This document shows, piece after piece, positions 7,665-15,605 of a stretch of 17,497 nucleotides of DNA. This stretch comes from CAYJAD01 sp964372165. Its GTDB lineage: Bacteria > Desulfobacterota > Desulfovibrionia > Desulfovibrionales > Desulfovibrionaceae. Position 1 is the stretch's first letter; the number at the start of each line of letters is the position of its first letter. The notes under the pieces are model-generated. The model was not told the DNA's origin and did not search any database. It saw nothing but the letters and a program-made list of their open reading frames with translations. Where the stretch lies: contig CAYJPT010000043.1 of the NCBI GenBank assembly GCA_964372165.1, positions 1-17,497 on the forward strand. Reading direction: 5' to 3'. Both the position numbers and the translations under genes were made by a program.

Positions 7665-8771
7665 CTAATCCAAGCCCATAGCCTTGGCAGCTTTTTTAGC
7701 GGCAGATTTAATCTTGCCTAAAGGCGTTTCTTCAGGTGTGTGCAATTCAAATTCGCGCAATAATTCTTCTTGTTTTTCGCTAATACGAGTGGGAATATGC
7801 ACTCTTACTTCAACTAACAAGTCGCCGGTATAAGGTTGCCCAACATAAGGCATACCTTCTCCCTTAATGCGAAGCACTGTGCCACTTTGAATGCCTTTTG
7901 GTATTTCAAGAGTAACACTACCTTTAAGTGATGGCACATCAACTCTACAGCCAAGTATGGCCTGCACAACTGACACCTCTTGCAGATATAATAAGTCTTG
8001 CCCTTGGCGTGTAAATACTTTGTCTTTGGCAACACTTATAACAACATATAAATCACCAGGAGGGCCACCATTTACACCAAGCTCGCCTTCTCCGCGCACA
8101 CGTAAGCGTGTGCCCGTATCCACTCCAGCAGGGATTCGCACTGAAAGCTCTTTAGTCTCCGCTACAACTCCATGCCCCTTGCAGCGGGCGCAAGGATTTT
8201 TGATAATTTGTCCTTCGCCACGGCAAATAGGGCAAGGTGTAGCAAGCTGAAAAAATCCTTGAGAGCGGCGCACTTGACCACTGCCGCCGCAATGCTCGCA
8301 CCTTTCGGGGTGTGTGCCGGGGGCAGCGCCTGAACCATCACAGTCAGGACAAAATACACGTTTGGGAATTTTTAATGTAATTTCGTCACCTGTTGCAGCT
8401 TGGGCAAAGGTAACATTAAGATTGTAGCGTAAATCTGACCCTACCATTGGCCTATTGGCTCCACCAGTGGCAAAGCCAAATAGATCACCAAAAATATCGC
8501 TGAAATGAGCAAATACATCTTCGGTACTGCCAAATCCTCCACCGCCATGCACACCTGCATGACCAAAGCGGTTATAACGCTCACGCCGTTCAGGGTCGCG
8601 TAATACGTCATAAGCCTCTGCAGCTTCTTTAAACTTTTTTTCCGCTTCTGGATTATCGGGGTTACGGTCGGGGTGGTATTGCATGGCTAAACGGCGATAT
8701 GATTTTTTAATTTCATCATCACTTGCCGTTTTTGATACTTCTAAAACTTCATAATAATCGCGCTGACTCAT
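7665..8771 (-). CDS. dnaJ: Chaperone protein DnaJ
   Basis: Class I Hsp40 co-chaperone that delivers substrates to DnaK and stimulates its ATPase. The 368-residue protein has the J domain with HPD at 33-35, a short Gly/Phe-rich linker (about 70-105), four zinc-binding CxxCxGxG repeats with cysteines at 141/144, 158/161, 180/183 and 194/197, and the C-terminal substrate-binding domains. I start at the MSQRDYYEVL methionine (8771); an in-frame ATG at 8795 would add eight basic residues not normal for the family. Neither start has a clear Shine-Dalgarno. dnaK and grpE are not nearby. It lies downstream of rpoZ across an unusual 309-base gap and 52 bases before the lipoprotein gene. No heat-shock sigma32 promoter was convincing. 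Confidence 0.97.
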   Translation of the reverse strand: MSQRDYYEVLEVSKTASDDEIKKSYRRLAMQYHPDRNPDNPEAEKKFKEAAEAYDVLRDPERRERYNRFGHAGVHGGGGFGSTEDVFAHFSDIFGDLFGFATGGANRPMVGSDLRYNLNVTFAQAATGDEITLKIPKRVFCPDCDGSGAAPGTHPERCEHCGGSGQVRRSQGFFQLATPCPICRGEGQIIKNPCARCKGHGVVAETKELSVRIPAGVDTGTRLRVRGEGELGVNGGPPGDLYVVISVAKDKVFTRQGQDLLYLQEVSVVQAILGCRVDVPSLKGSVTLEIPKGIQSGTVLRIKGEGMPYVGQPYTGDLLVEVRVHIPTRISEKQEELLREFELHTPEETPLGKIKSAAKKAAKAMGLD

Positions 8772-8821
8772 ATTTTTTCGTTTGGCTTTATGCATTTAAC
8801 CAGCGTAATTTGGCTAAAAAC

Positions 8822-9080
8822 TAATTAGTCGATGCTGAAAAGTACGTTTTCACGCATTTTTCAAAAAAGGCATGTCTACTGTAAACGCCATTCCAGGGTT
8901 TATGTAGCGCAGAATTTTTCAAAAGAAAAATTCTTTTAGCCGACACTTTTATAATTTACTTTTTTTATCATAAAATTACCAGAAAATCGCATTAAATGCT
9001 TTCGTTTCTGGCAACTTTATTGCTTTTTTTAACTATAAATGCTTTCAATAGTTATGCTGTGCTTTAGTGTCGACTAATTA
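8822..9080. repeat. Noncoding block bounded by inverted repeats between rpoZ and dnaJ (MITE-like?)
   Basis: The 309-base gap 8772-9080 holds no gene I can support. TAATTAGTCGA at 8822-8832 and its exact reverse complement at 9070-9080 bound most of it, and the similarity continues inward for about eight more bases with only transitions as differences. The right end abuts the rpoZ stop codon. Inside are a 9-bp hairpin (GAATTTTTC 8912-8920 and GAAAAATTC 8925-8933, AAAA loop) and a bulged hairpin (CCAGAAA 8979-8985 and TTTCTGG 9005-9011). CGACACT (8941-8947) can also pair with AGTGTCG (9066-9072), overlapping the right end. Either a small nonautonomous element or an RNA with alternative folds on the rpoZ-dnaJ message. 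Confidence 0.45.
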
Positions 9081-9353
9081 CTAATCGACGCTAGATGTAG
9101 CACTTGCTTCAACATTTGGCTCAATGGACTCCACTTCAGAGTCATTTTCTAAAGAAGAGTAGTATGATAAATCCTCAGGCAATACTTTGCCTGCTGCAAT
9201 TTCACGTAATGCAGTTACTACTTCTTTATTGCGTGTATCCATAAGCTCTTCATAACCATCACGATATTGATATACTCGCTTAATGGCCATTTGAACCAAT
9301 AAAAAACGATTATCTACGCGCTCTTGGCAATCTTCAACAGTGATGCGTGCCAT
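9081..9353 (-). CDS. rpoZ: DNA-directed RNA polymerase subunit omega
   Basis: Small subunit that assists folding and assembly of the beta' subunit and is part of ppGpp binding in many proteobacteria. The 90-residue protein matches the family: MARITVEDCQERVDNRFLLV, then the helix of the RpoZ/Rpb6 fold, then KEVVTALREIAAGKV, followed by a variable acidic tail ending EASATSSVD. GGAG (+ strand 9361-9364) seven bases before the ATG fixes the start. It is divergent from ttcA. The stop codon abuts the inverted-repeat block that precedes dnaJ, so whether rpoZ and dnaJ share a transcript is uncertain. Confidence 0.95.
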   Translation of the reverse strand: MARITVEDCQERVDNRFLLVQMAIKRVYQYRDGYEELMDTRNKEVVTALREIAAGKVLPEDLSYYSSLENDSEVESIEPNVEASATSSVD

Positions 9354-9383
9354 AAAATTACTCCAGTAATTTTTGAATGTTTA

Positions 9384-9411
9384 GATATAGTGCTTTTTTT
9401 TGCACTGTCTA
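9384..9411 (-). promoter_or_regulatory. Candidate sigma70-type promoter for rpoZ
   Basis: On the minus strand TAGACA (+ strand 9406-9411, 5 of 6 to TTGACA) and TATATC (9384-9389, 4 of 6 to TATAAT) are separated by 16 bases. The spacer is a small palindrome, GTGC and GCAC around eight Ts on the + strand. The start point would lie about 24 bases before the ATG, leaving room for the GGAG ribosome-binding site. Confidence 0.4.
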
Positions 9412-9450
9412 GAGCAAAAATAAAGCTTTCTTACAAGGCAAAAAATTTTT

Positions 9451-9488
9451 ACATATTATAACAATATATCACCGATATATTAATATGT
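9451..9488. promoter_or_regulatory. Two-layer AT-rich palindrome in the rpoZ/ttcA divergent gap
   Basis: An inner inverted repeat, AATATATC (9463-9470) and GATATATT (9474-9481) with a 3-nt centre, is enclosed by an outer pair, ACATATT (9451-9457) and AATATGT (9482-9488). Its dyad symmetry and position between two divergent starts make an operator possible. An AT-rich palindrome could also arise by chance, so the call is tentative. Confidence 0.3.
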
Positions 9489-9558
9489 TAAGGCAACTAT
9501 TTAAATACTGCCGCATATATACCTTTGCGCATGTAAGGCGGTTATGCTATAGGTGCTG

Positions 9559-9588
9559 TTGTGCTTTGTCAAGAAATATCATTAAAAT
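9559..9588 (+). promoter_or_regulatory. Candidate promoter for ttcA-murJ
   Basis: TAAAAT (9583-9588, 5 of 6 to TATAAT) lies 18 bases after TTGTGC (9559-9564, only 3 of 6 to TTGACA). The implied leader before the ttcA ATG is about 33 bases. The -35 is poor, so this is a weak call. Confidence 0.25.
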
Positions 9589-9627
9589 GATTTTACACTG
9601 TTTTTATTTAAAGATTATGAATAATAA

Positions 9628-10413
9628 ATGAAAAAAAACAAACGTACTTTTGCTCAACAAGTCTGTGTTAAAGGCGCAGGTAAAGCCATGCAGCAAACCA
9701 ATATGTTAAGCCCACATGCACGTATTGGTGTAGCTGTTTCAGGCGGAATGGATAGCTTTGTGCTTTTGAAAACTTTAAGCATACGCCAAGGCATAGTGCC
9801 ATTTCCTTTTGAAATTATGGCCTTGCATGTAAATCCAGGTTTTGATGCTCAAAGCCATGCACCGCTTATCCCTTGGTTAAATGCTCACGGTATTGCAGCG
9901 CATATTGAAGTTACCAATCATGGGCCACATGCTCACTCAGAAGAAAACACCCGTAACTCGGCTTGTTTTCGTTGTGCATGGCTTAGACGCAAACGTCTTT
10001 TTGAGCTTTGTGCTGAATATAAACTTAGTCACTTAGCTTTTGGACATAATGCTGACGACTTAGTTCATACATTTTTTATGAATTTGTGCCAAAACGGACG
10101 TGTTGATGGTATGAGCATGAGTGAACCATTCTTTAAAGGTTCACTACAAGTTATTCGCCCCTTGCTACTGATTGAAAAAAAACACATCCGACGCGCTGCA
10201 AAACAATGGGATTTGCCCATTTGGAGTAATCCTTGTCCCTCAGCCGGCAATACAAAGCGTGCAGATATGGAACAAACCTTGGAGCATCTTTACGCAAGCT
10301 ATAAAGACGCTCGTAATTGCGTATTTAGTGCACTAACACGCTGGCAATTGCAAAAAAATACTGCAACTTTATCACAACATAAGGTGCAAGTTCCGCATGA
10401 CTTTTCTAACTAA
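9628..10413 (+). CDS. ttcA: tRNA 2-thiocytidine biosynthesis protein TtcA family
   Basis: An ATP-dependent PP-loop sulfurtransferase predicted to thiolate cytidine 32 of certain tRNAs. The 261-residue protein has the PP-loop SGGMDS (38-43), the CxxC pair C113/C116 followed by LRRKRL as in TtcA, the GHNADDLVHTFFMN block (139-152), IRPLL, and a third cysteine C203 in NPCPSAG where TtcA has its third iron-sulfur ligand. These three cysteines would hold the [4Fe-4S] cluster. It is shorter than E. coli TtcA (about 311), and the PP-loop has Met where E. coli has Lys (SGGKDS). No clear Shine-Dalgarno precedes the ATG. It overlaps murJ by 17 bases. TilS is less likely because of the cysteines. Confidence 0.85.
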   Translation: MKKNKRTFAQQVCVKGAGKAMQQTNMLSPHARIGVAVSGGMDSFVLLKTLSIRQGIVPFPFEIMALHVNPGFDAQSHAPLIPWLNAHGIAAHIEVTNHGPHAHSEENTRNSACFRCAWLRRKRLFELCAEYKLSHLAFGHNADDLVHTFFMNLCQNGRVDGMSMSEPFFKGSLQVIRPLLLIEKKHIRRAAKQWDLPIWSNPCPSAGNTKRADMEQTLEHLYASYKDARNCVFSALTRWQLQKNTATLSQHKVQVPHDFSN

Positions 10414-11956
10414 AGTGCAAAATTTGGGGCTTGCGGCATTAATAATGAGTGCAAGCATCATGCTGTCACGCATTATGGGACTTGTGCGTGATAAAGTTAT
10501 ATCTTGGCAATTTGGAGCAAGTGCCGAAGCAGATTTATATTTCACCGCTTTTGTAGTTCCCGATTTTATTAATTATTTATTGGCAGGTGGATATGTGTCC
10601 ATTACACTTATACCACTTCTTTCTAAAAGCTTTGAAGAAGATAGCGCTGATGCTTGGAAGTTTTTTTCAACTGTTTTTTGTTGGGCATCACTTGCAGTTA
10701 CTATACTGACCCTTACGGCATGGATTTTTGCAAACCCTATAGCAACACTTATTGCACCAGGTTTTAATGCAGAACAAAGCCTGCGTTTAGCATTTTTTCT
10801 ACGCATCATTTTGCCTGGGCAAATATTTTTTGTTAGTGGTGCTTGCTTTACTGCTTTGTTATATTTGCGCAAACAATTTATTGTTCCGGCATTAACACCG
10901 CTTATTTACAATGGCTTTATCATCTTACTTGGCGTAGTATTCCCTTGGCTTGGGCTGGCTACCGGTATTGAAGGATTTTGCTATGGTGTACTTATGGGCG
11001 CAGCTCTTGGAGCATGGTTTTTACCTGCTCTTGCCGCAAAAAAACATGGCCTTAAATTATGCATTTCATGGCGACATAAATACATGTGGCGTTTTTTGCT
11101 CATTGCATTGCCTCTTATGCTAGGACAATCAGTGGTTATGCTTAATGAGCAATTTCTACGTATCTTTGGTTCAATGTTGGATGAAGGTGCAGTTAGCTTG
11201 CTTAGTTATGCACGTCGTATATCTCAAGTGCCTGTTGGTGTTATTGGTGCTGCCATTGCGGCAGCTTCTTATCCATTTCTTGCTAAACTAGCAGCACAAA
11301 AAGATTTTGCAACTTTTAATCAAACCTTACATACAGCCATGAAGTCAAGCATTGCTCTCTTATTACCTGCAAGTGCATGGTTGATTAGTGCCGCTTTACC
11401 GACCATGGGTTTTGTTTTTGAAGGTGGCGACTTTTCAAGCGTAGATACCGTGCACTCTGCGCCATTATTACAAATTATGCTCTTGGCAGTACCACTTTGG
11501 GGTGTACAAATGGTACTTGGGCGTGGATTTTATGCTCTTGGCGACACTATAACTACCACACTTTGTGGCACGGCCATAACTATTATAAGCCTGCCTTTAT
11601 TTTATTTAGCTATACCGTGGGGCACTATAGGTATTGCCACAGTAAGTGTTTTGGGAGTTATTGCATATATCATTGCCATTGTGTTTCTATGGCGCAGACG
11701 TCAGGGTGACGCAGCCTTTGTGGGGCTAGGTAAAATTATAATATGGGGTATTGCACTCTCGACCATAGCTGCTGTAGCTGCATGGTGGATTAGTAGATTA
11801 AGTCTTATGTTCACAGCTCACTTGCCATCTATATTGCCTTATTTATTTACATTAGCTTTTAGCTTTATAAGCTTTACGCTGATATATTCTTTACTTGCGT
11901 GGAAATTTACACCAAGCCTCATACAGCCTATACTAAATAGGCTACAAAAAAAATAA
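10397..11956 (+). CDS. murJ: Lipid II flippase MurJ (MviN)
   Basis: Inner-membrane flippase of the MOP superfamily that moves lipid II to the periplasmic face for peptidoglycan synthesis. The 519-residue, strongly hydrophobic protein has about 14 membrane segments spread along its length. The N-terminal signature SRIMGLVRDKV (24-34) and EADLYFTAFVVPD place R25, R31 and D46 at the positions of the functionally important R18, R24 and D39 of E. coli MurJ; SYARRISQVPVGVIG is also typical. The ATG lies inside the end of ttcA, with AAGGTG at 10381-10386 ten bases upstream, so translation is probably coupled to ttcA. The pseudouridine synthase gene follows 13 bases after the stop. Confidence 0.95.
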   Translation: MTFLTKVQNLGLAALIMSASIMLSRIMGLVRDKVISWQFGASAEADLYFTAFVVPDFINYLLAGGYVSITLIPLLSKSFEEDSADAWKFFSTVFCWASLAVTILTLTAWIFANPIATLIAPGFNAEQSLRLAFFLRIILPGQIFFVSGACFTALLYLRKQFIVPALTPLIYNGFIILLGVVFPWLGLATGIEGFCYGVLMGAALGAWFLPALAAKKHGLKLCISWRHKYMWRFLLIALPLMLGQSVVMLNEQFLRIFGSMLDEGAVSLLSYARRISQVPVGVIGAAIAAASYPFLAKLAAQKDFATFNQTLHTAMKSSIALLLPASAWLISAALPTMGFVFEGGDFSSVDTVHSAPLLQIMLLAVPLWGVQMVLGRGFYALGDTITTTLCGTAITIISLPLFYLAIPWGTIGIATVSVLGVIAYIIAIVFLWRRRQGDAAFVGLGKIIIWGIALSTIAAVAAWWISRLSLMFTAHLPSILPYLFTLAFSFISFTLIYSLLAWKFTPSLIQPILNRLQKK

Positions 11957-11969
11957 TTTGGCTCATCAT

Positions 11970-12935
11970 ATGTCAACGTCACATAAAGAAATAATCATTG
12001 AACCAAGTCAAAATGGGCATAGGTTAGATTACATATTAAAAGAAATCTTTCCAAATTTAAGTTTGCGTGAAAGAAAAAAACTTTGGGATAACTGGGTCAT
12101 ATTAATAGATGGTAAAAAACAAGGCCCTGGCTTTCAAGTACGCAGTGGGCAGAGCTTAAGCCTTATTGCAAAAAATATTGAAGTGCAAAAAATAACACAA
12201 CATCATAGCTACTTAAATGATGTTCACTTGTTACGAGAATTAGATGATTTGATTTTTTTATATAAACCTAGTGGCTTGCACTCTGCAAAGCAAAAAAATA
12301 ATGCACAAAGTCTTGAAGAACACTTAGCAGAAATATTAGGTGAGCATAATTTACAAGGAGTTCTTTGTAATAGATTAGATGCGCAAACATCAGGCATTAT
12401 GATTGCTGCAAAAAATACAGATGCAAGACAGAGCTGGCAGGATATAGAAAATAAAGGACAATGCCAAAAACAATATATAGCACTGGTACAAGGTGATGCT
12501 AAAACTTGCGTGATAACTAAGGACGTAGATATTGCTAAACGCAAAATAAGTCGCATTTTGCATAATGAAGCTTTGGCACTTCGGCATACACATTTTCAGC
12601 TGTTAGGCGAAGTAAATGCTGAAATATATTCCTCGCTTTGCAATTTTTTTCCAAACTTACCCAACAATATGTCTAGCAAGCTTTACCTTATGGCTTGCAC
12701 AATATTTAAAGGTACAAGACATCAAATACGTGCTCATGCTGCCTATGCAGGCTTTCCACTTTTTAATGACCATCGTTATCAACGTCGTGACTTTACAGAA
12801 GAAAGCTTTGTGTTACATCACGTAGCTTTACATCTTCCACATGGGCATATTTATTGCCAAGCACCATGGCAAAGCCAATTACCAACAAGTCTTAATGAAA
12901 AAATTTTGCATTATGTAAAGAATAAATCTTTGTAA
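11970..12935 (+). CDS. RluA-family pseudouridine synthase with S4 domain
   Basis: Isomerises uridine to pseudouridine in rRNA or tRNA. The 321-residue protein has an N-terminal S4-like RNA-binding domain (about 17-70, GHRLDYILKEIFPNLSLRER and the following strand) and the catalytic domain. The catalytic motif is NRLDAQTSG with D137 as the nucleophilic aspartate; the family usually has HRLD here, so the first position is Asn. Further family blocks are GTRHQIRAHAAYAGFPLFND and the C-terminal LHHVALHLPH. Target position cannot be decided between RluC, RluD or another subgroup. I use the ATG at 11970; an in-frame TTG at 11958 would add four residues, and neither has a good ribosome-binding site. 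It is the last gene of the ttcA-murJ cluster. Confidence 0.85.
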   Translation: MSTSHKEIIIEPSQNGHRLDYILKEIFPNLSLRERKKLWDNWVILIDGKKQGPGFQVRSGQSLSLIAKNIEVQKITQHHSYLNDVHLLRELDDLIFLYKPSGLHSAKQKNNAQSLEEHLAEILGEHNLQGVLCNRLDAQTSGIMIAAKNTDARQSWQDIENKGQCQKQYIALVQGDAKTCVITKDVDIAKRKISRILHNEALALRHTHFQLLGEVNAEIYSSLCNFFPNLPNNMSSKLYLMACTIFKGTRHQIRAHAAYAGFPLFNDHRYQRRDFTEESFVLHHVALHLPHGHIYCQAPWQSQLPTSLNEKILHYVKNKSL

Positions 12936-12940
12936 AATAA

Positions 12941-12972
12941 CATAATATAAATCATATAATAAAAATTATGTA
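12941..12972. other. AT-rich hairpin in the convergent gap after the pseudouridine synthase gene
   Basis: ACATAAT (12941-12947) and ATTATGT (12966-12972) could pair over 7 bp around an AT-rich loop, between the convergent ends of the pseudouridine synthase gene and trmFO. There is no adjoining T-tract, so termination here is only a possibility. Confidence 0.2.
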
Positions 12973-12988
12973 ACTTTGTAGATAAAGC

Positions 12989-14332
12989 TTATTTAAAATC
13001 CTTGTTAAAATCAGTAAGCCAAGTGGCAAAGTGCTCTCGTGCTCGCTTACCATATAGGCTTTTACGCTCTTTTTTCTTTGCTCTTTCATCAAGCTCCGGC
13101 ATAAGCCCAAAATGAGCATTGGAAGGTTGAAATTTTTTTGCAGGACTTTGTAAATGCTTTAATAATGCGCCTAAAGCTGTTTGTTGTGGGGGTAGTGTTA
13201 TATTTTTATTTTGCTGCTCAGCAACAATCAATAAAGCAACCCATAGCCCACAAGCAGCGGATTCAACATAACCTTCAACTCCGGTAATTTGTCCGGCAAG
13301 GTAAACATTTTTTTGTGTTAATAAACGCAAACTTTCATCTAGCACTTGTGGCGCATTGACATAGGTATTGCGATGCATGCTGCCAAAACGGACAAATTCT
13401 GCATTGGCAAGGCCTGGTATAGTTCTAAAGACTTGTTCTTGGGCTTTGTAGGTTAGCTTTGTTTGACAGCCAACTAAATTATACATGCTTTGATTTAAGT
13501 TTTCTGTGCGTAATTGCACTATGGCATAAGGGCGACGATTTGTGCGTGGATCTACAAACCCTACGGGCTTCATAGGGCCAAAGGTCAAAGTGCGCTCACC
13601 ACGTGCGGCTAAAGCTTCAATGGGCATACAGCCCTCAAAATGTATTTCTTGCTCACAATTTTGAGCTTGGACTTTATCAGCCTGTAATAGAGATTGGTAA
13701 AAATTTAAATATTCATCTTTTTCAAAGGGGCAATTTAAGTACTCACCATAAATAGCGGCCTCCTCTGGTTCTTGATAGCGTGAACCTCGAAAAATAATAT
13801 TTAAATCCAAAGAGTCCGCGCTCACAATAGGTGCAATGGCATCATAAAAATATAATTGCTTTGTGCCTATTTTTTCTGCCAAAGATGCAGCCAAATTATC
13901 AGATGCTAATGGCCCTGCCGCAACAACAACATATTCATATTCACTTAGTGCAGTATCATTAAGGCTTTGTATTTGTTGTTCATAAAGTGTTATATTTTCG
14001 TTATCTGCAATGGCTTTGGTTACAGTTTTAGCAAATATCTCCCTATCAACAGCTAAAGCCTTACCTGCAGGTACAGTGCATGCGTCAGCAACAGTCATAA
14101 AAGGGCTATTAAGCTCGCGCATTTCTTGTTTTAAAAGTCCAATGCCGGAACTTAATTCATTGGAGCGCAAAGAGTTTGAACATACAAGCTCTGATAAATA
14201 TTTTAATTGATGTGCCGCAGACATATGCAAAGGCTTTTGTTCAAAAAGGCTTACGGCAATACCATGCCTTGCTAATACTAAGGCACATTCGCAACCGGCA
14301 AGTCCTGCACCAATTATGGCAATTTTTGACAT
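12989..14332 (-). CDS. trmFO: Methylenetetrahydrofolate--tRNA-(uracil-5-)-methyltransferase TrmFO
   Basis: Flavoenzyme that makes m5U54 (ribothymidine) in the tRNA T-loop using 5,10-methylenetetrahydrofolate as carbon donor and FADH2/NAD(P)H, in place of SAM-dependent TrmA. The 447-residue protein starts with the FAD-binding Rossmann motif IIGAGLAGCECA (6-17, GxGxxG at 8-13). It retains the two key cysteines seen in the family, C51 in SELVCSNSLRS and C235 in FEGCMPIEALAARG, and the block LTFGPMKPVGFVDPRT, then LAGQITGVEGYVESAA. Length is standard (about 440). AAGGG (+ strand 14339-14343) six bases before the ATG fixes the start. It follows dinB by 60 bases on the same strand and is convergent with the pseudouridine synthase gene. 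Confidence 0.96.
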   Translation of the reverse strand: MSKIAIIGAGLAGCECALVLARHGIAVSLFEQKPLHMSAAHQLKYLSELVCSNSLRSNELSSGIGLLKQEMRELNSPFMTVADACTVPAGKALAVDREIFAKTVTKAIADNENITLYEQQIQSLNDTALSEYEYVVVAAGPLASDNLAASLAEKIGTKQLYFYDAIAPIVSADSLDLNIIFRGSRYQEPEEAAIYGEYLNCPFEKDEYLNFYQSLLQADKVQAQNCEQEIHFEGCMPIEALAARGERTLTFGPMKPVGFVDPRTNRRPYAIVQLRTENLNQSMYNLVGCQTKLTYKAQEQVFRTIPGLANAEFVRFGSMHRNTYVNAPQVLDESLRLLTQKNVYLAGQITGVEGYVESAACGLWVALLIVAEQQNKNITLPPQQTALGALLKHLQSPAKKFQPSNAHFGLMPELDERAKKKERKSLYGKRAREHFATWLTDFNKDFK

Positions 14333-14392
14333 TTTATACCCTTAATCTGTTATATTCTTTATTTACTAGCTAAATCATTAATGGTTCTATGC

Positions 14393-15583
14393 TTATTTTT
14401 TGCTAAAGAGTCTTCCTCGTACAACGGCTTTACTACCAAAGCGTTCTCTCAAGCTATCAAGTGCCCCATCAAGCTTGGCATGTTTTTCGTTATCTTTCTC
14501 AGAAGTTAATGGAAGCAAAGCTTGTTCCTCCCTAATATCAAACCCTGACACACCAAGACCAATTAGGCGTACCTTTTGCGCAAGCTCCAAAATATTTAAT
14601 AAATCACAAGCCACATCAAAAATTTGCTGCGTGCTTTGTGTGGCATGATTAAGTGTGCGACTACGTGTAATTTGTGTAAAATCGGCATATTTTATTTTAA
14701 GCGTTATGACTCGCCCACGCAAATTATTTCTACGCAGTGAAGTTGCCACTCGTTCAGCTTGAGCCATAAGGTGACATTGTAGCTCCTTTTTATCCCATGT
14801 ATCTTTATTTAAAGTTTTTTCAGAACTCTCTGATTTTGCAGCACTTAAAGGACTAACTTTACGTTTATCTTCACCTTGTGCCCTAGCAAACAAGCTTATA
14901 CCAGCCTTACCAAAACGACGCTCCCAAAACTCATATGGAAATTTTTTTACATCTCCTGCTTTATTTACTCCAAGGCTGTATAACTCTTTTAAGAATTGTT
15001 TGCCAACACCTGGAATACGTTTAACAGGTAATTGTTGCAAAAAATCATCTATTTGCTGTGGATATAATACAAAAAAACCATGGGGCTTATGGACATCTGA
15101 TGCAATTTTTGCCAAAAATTTTATGGGTGCTGCACCAACTGAGCAAGTCAATCCTCCAGTAGCTTGAAACACTGCCCGCTGAACACTTTGTGCTATTTCT
15201 TCGATAGGACCAAAAAGATGCTCAAGTCCTGCTGCATCCATATAGGCTTCATCAATAGATGCAGGCTCTACCATTGGAGAATATTGCTCCAGTGCTTGCA
15301 TCACAATATTAGATAATTCTTTATAGCGATGCATGCGCCCACGCACAAATATGGCATTGGGGCAAAGTTTTTTTGCCATATGTGCTGGCATGGCTGAGCG
15401 CACGCCAAAAGCACGGGCTTCATAAGACGCCGCTGCCACAACACCACGGTCGCCACCACCTACCACCACAGGTTTACCACGCAAATTTACATCATCAAGT
15501 TGTTCAACTGATGCAAAAAAAGCGTCCATATCAATATGCATAATCCAAGGTATTTTTGCATTTAATGTTTTATCAATATTCAT
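14393..15583 (-). CDS. dinB: DNA polymerase IV (Y-family, translesion)
   Basis: Error-prone Y-family polymerase that bypasses lesions. The 396-residue protein has the palm motif HIDMDAFFASVEQ with catalytic D18 and steric-gate F23, and SIDEAYMD with D111 and E112. The YEARAFGVRSAMP finger block, the helix-hairpin-helix segment RIPGVGKQFLKELYSLGV (189-206) and the little-finger domain (about 245-350) follow. QALLPL at 354-359 sits where other DinB proteins carry a clamp-binding motif such as QLSLF, just before the LDGALDSLRERFG tail, so clamp contact is likely. No good ribosome-binding site is visible; Met15 is an alternative start but the longer form is usual. It lies 22 bases after the GT2 gene and 60 before trmFO. 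No recognisable SOS box was found. Confidence 0.95.
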   Translation of the reverse strand: MNIDKTLNAKIPWIMHIDMDAFFASVEQLDDVNLRGKPVVVGGGDRGVVAAASYEARAFGVRSAMPAHMAKKLCPNAIFVRGRMHRYKELSNIVMQALEQYSPMVEPASIDEAYMDAAGLEHLFGPIEEIAQSVQRAVFQATGGLTCSVGAAPIKFLAKIASDVHKPHGFFVLYPQQIDDFLQQLPVKRIPGVGKQFLKELYSLGVNKAGDVKKFPYEFWERRFGKAGISLFARAQGEDKRKVSPLSAAKSESSEKTLNKDTWDKKELQCHLMAQAERVATSLRRNNLRGRVITLKIKYADFTQITRSRTLNHATQSTQQIFDVACDLLNILELAQKVRLIGLGVSGFDIREEQALLPLTSEKDNEKHAKLDGALDSLRERFGSKAVVRGRLFSKK

Positions 15584-15605
15584 AGGAATTTTATTGAAAG
15601 ATATT

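Noticed and set aside
7814..8359. Several frames on both strands overlapping dnaJ
   Set aside because: Shadows of dnaJ; the Cys/His-rich appearance comes from the zinc-finger codons read in another frame.
8825..8857. 10-residue minus-strand mini-ORF (MRENVLFSID) ahead of dnaJ
   Set aside because: No ribosome-binding site, an in-frame stop directly upstream, and too short to judge. Its end resembles the rpoZ end, which is noted with the inverted-repeat block instead.
8772..9080. A sigma32 heat-shock promoter for dnaJ
   Set aside because: TTGAAA-like words occur but none is followed at a proper distance by a CCCCAT-like -10.
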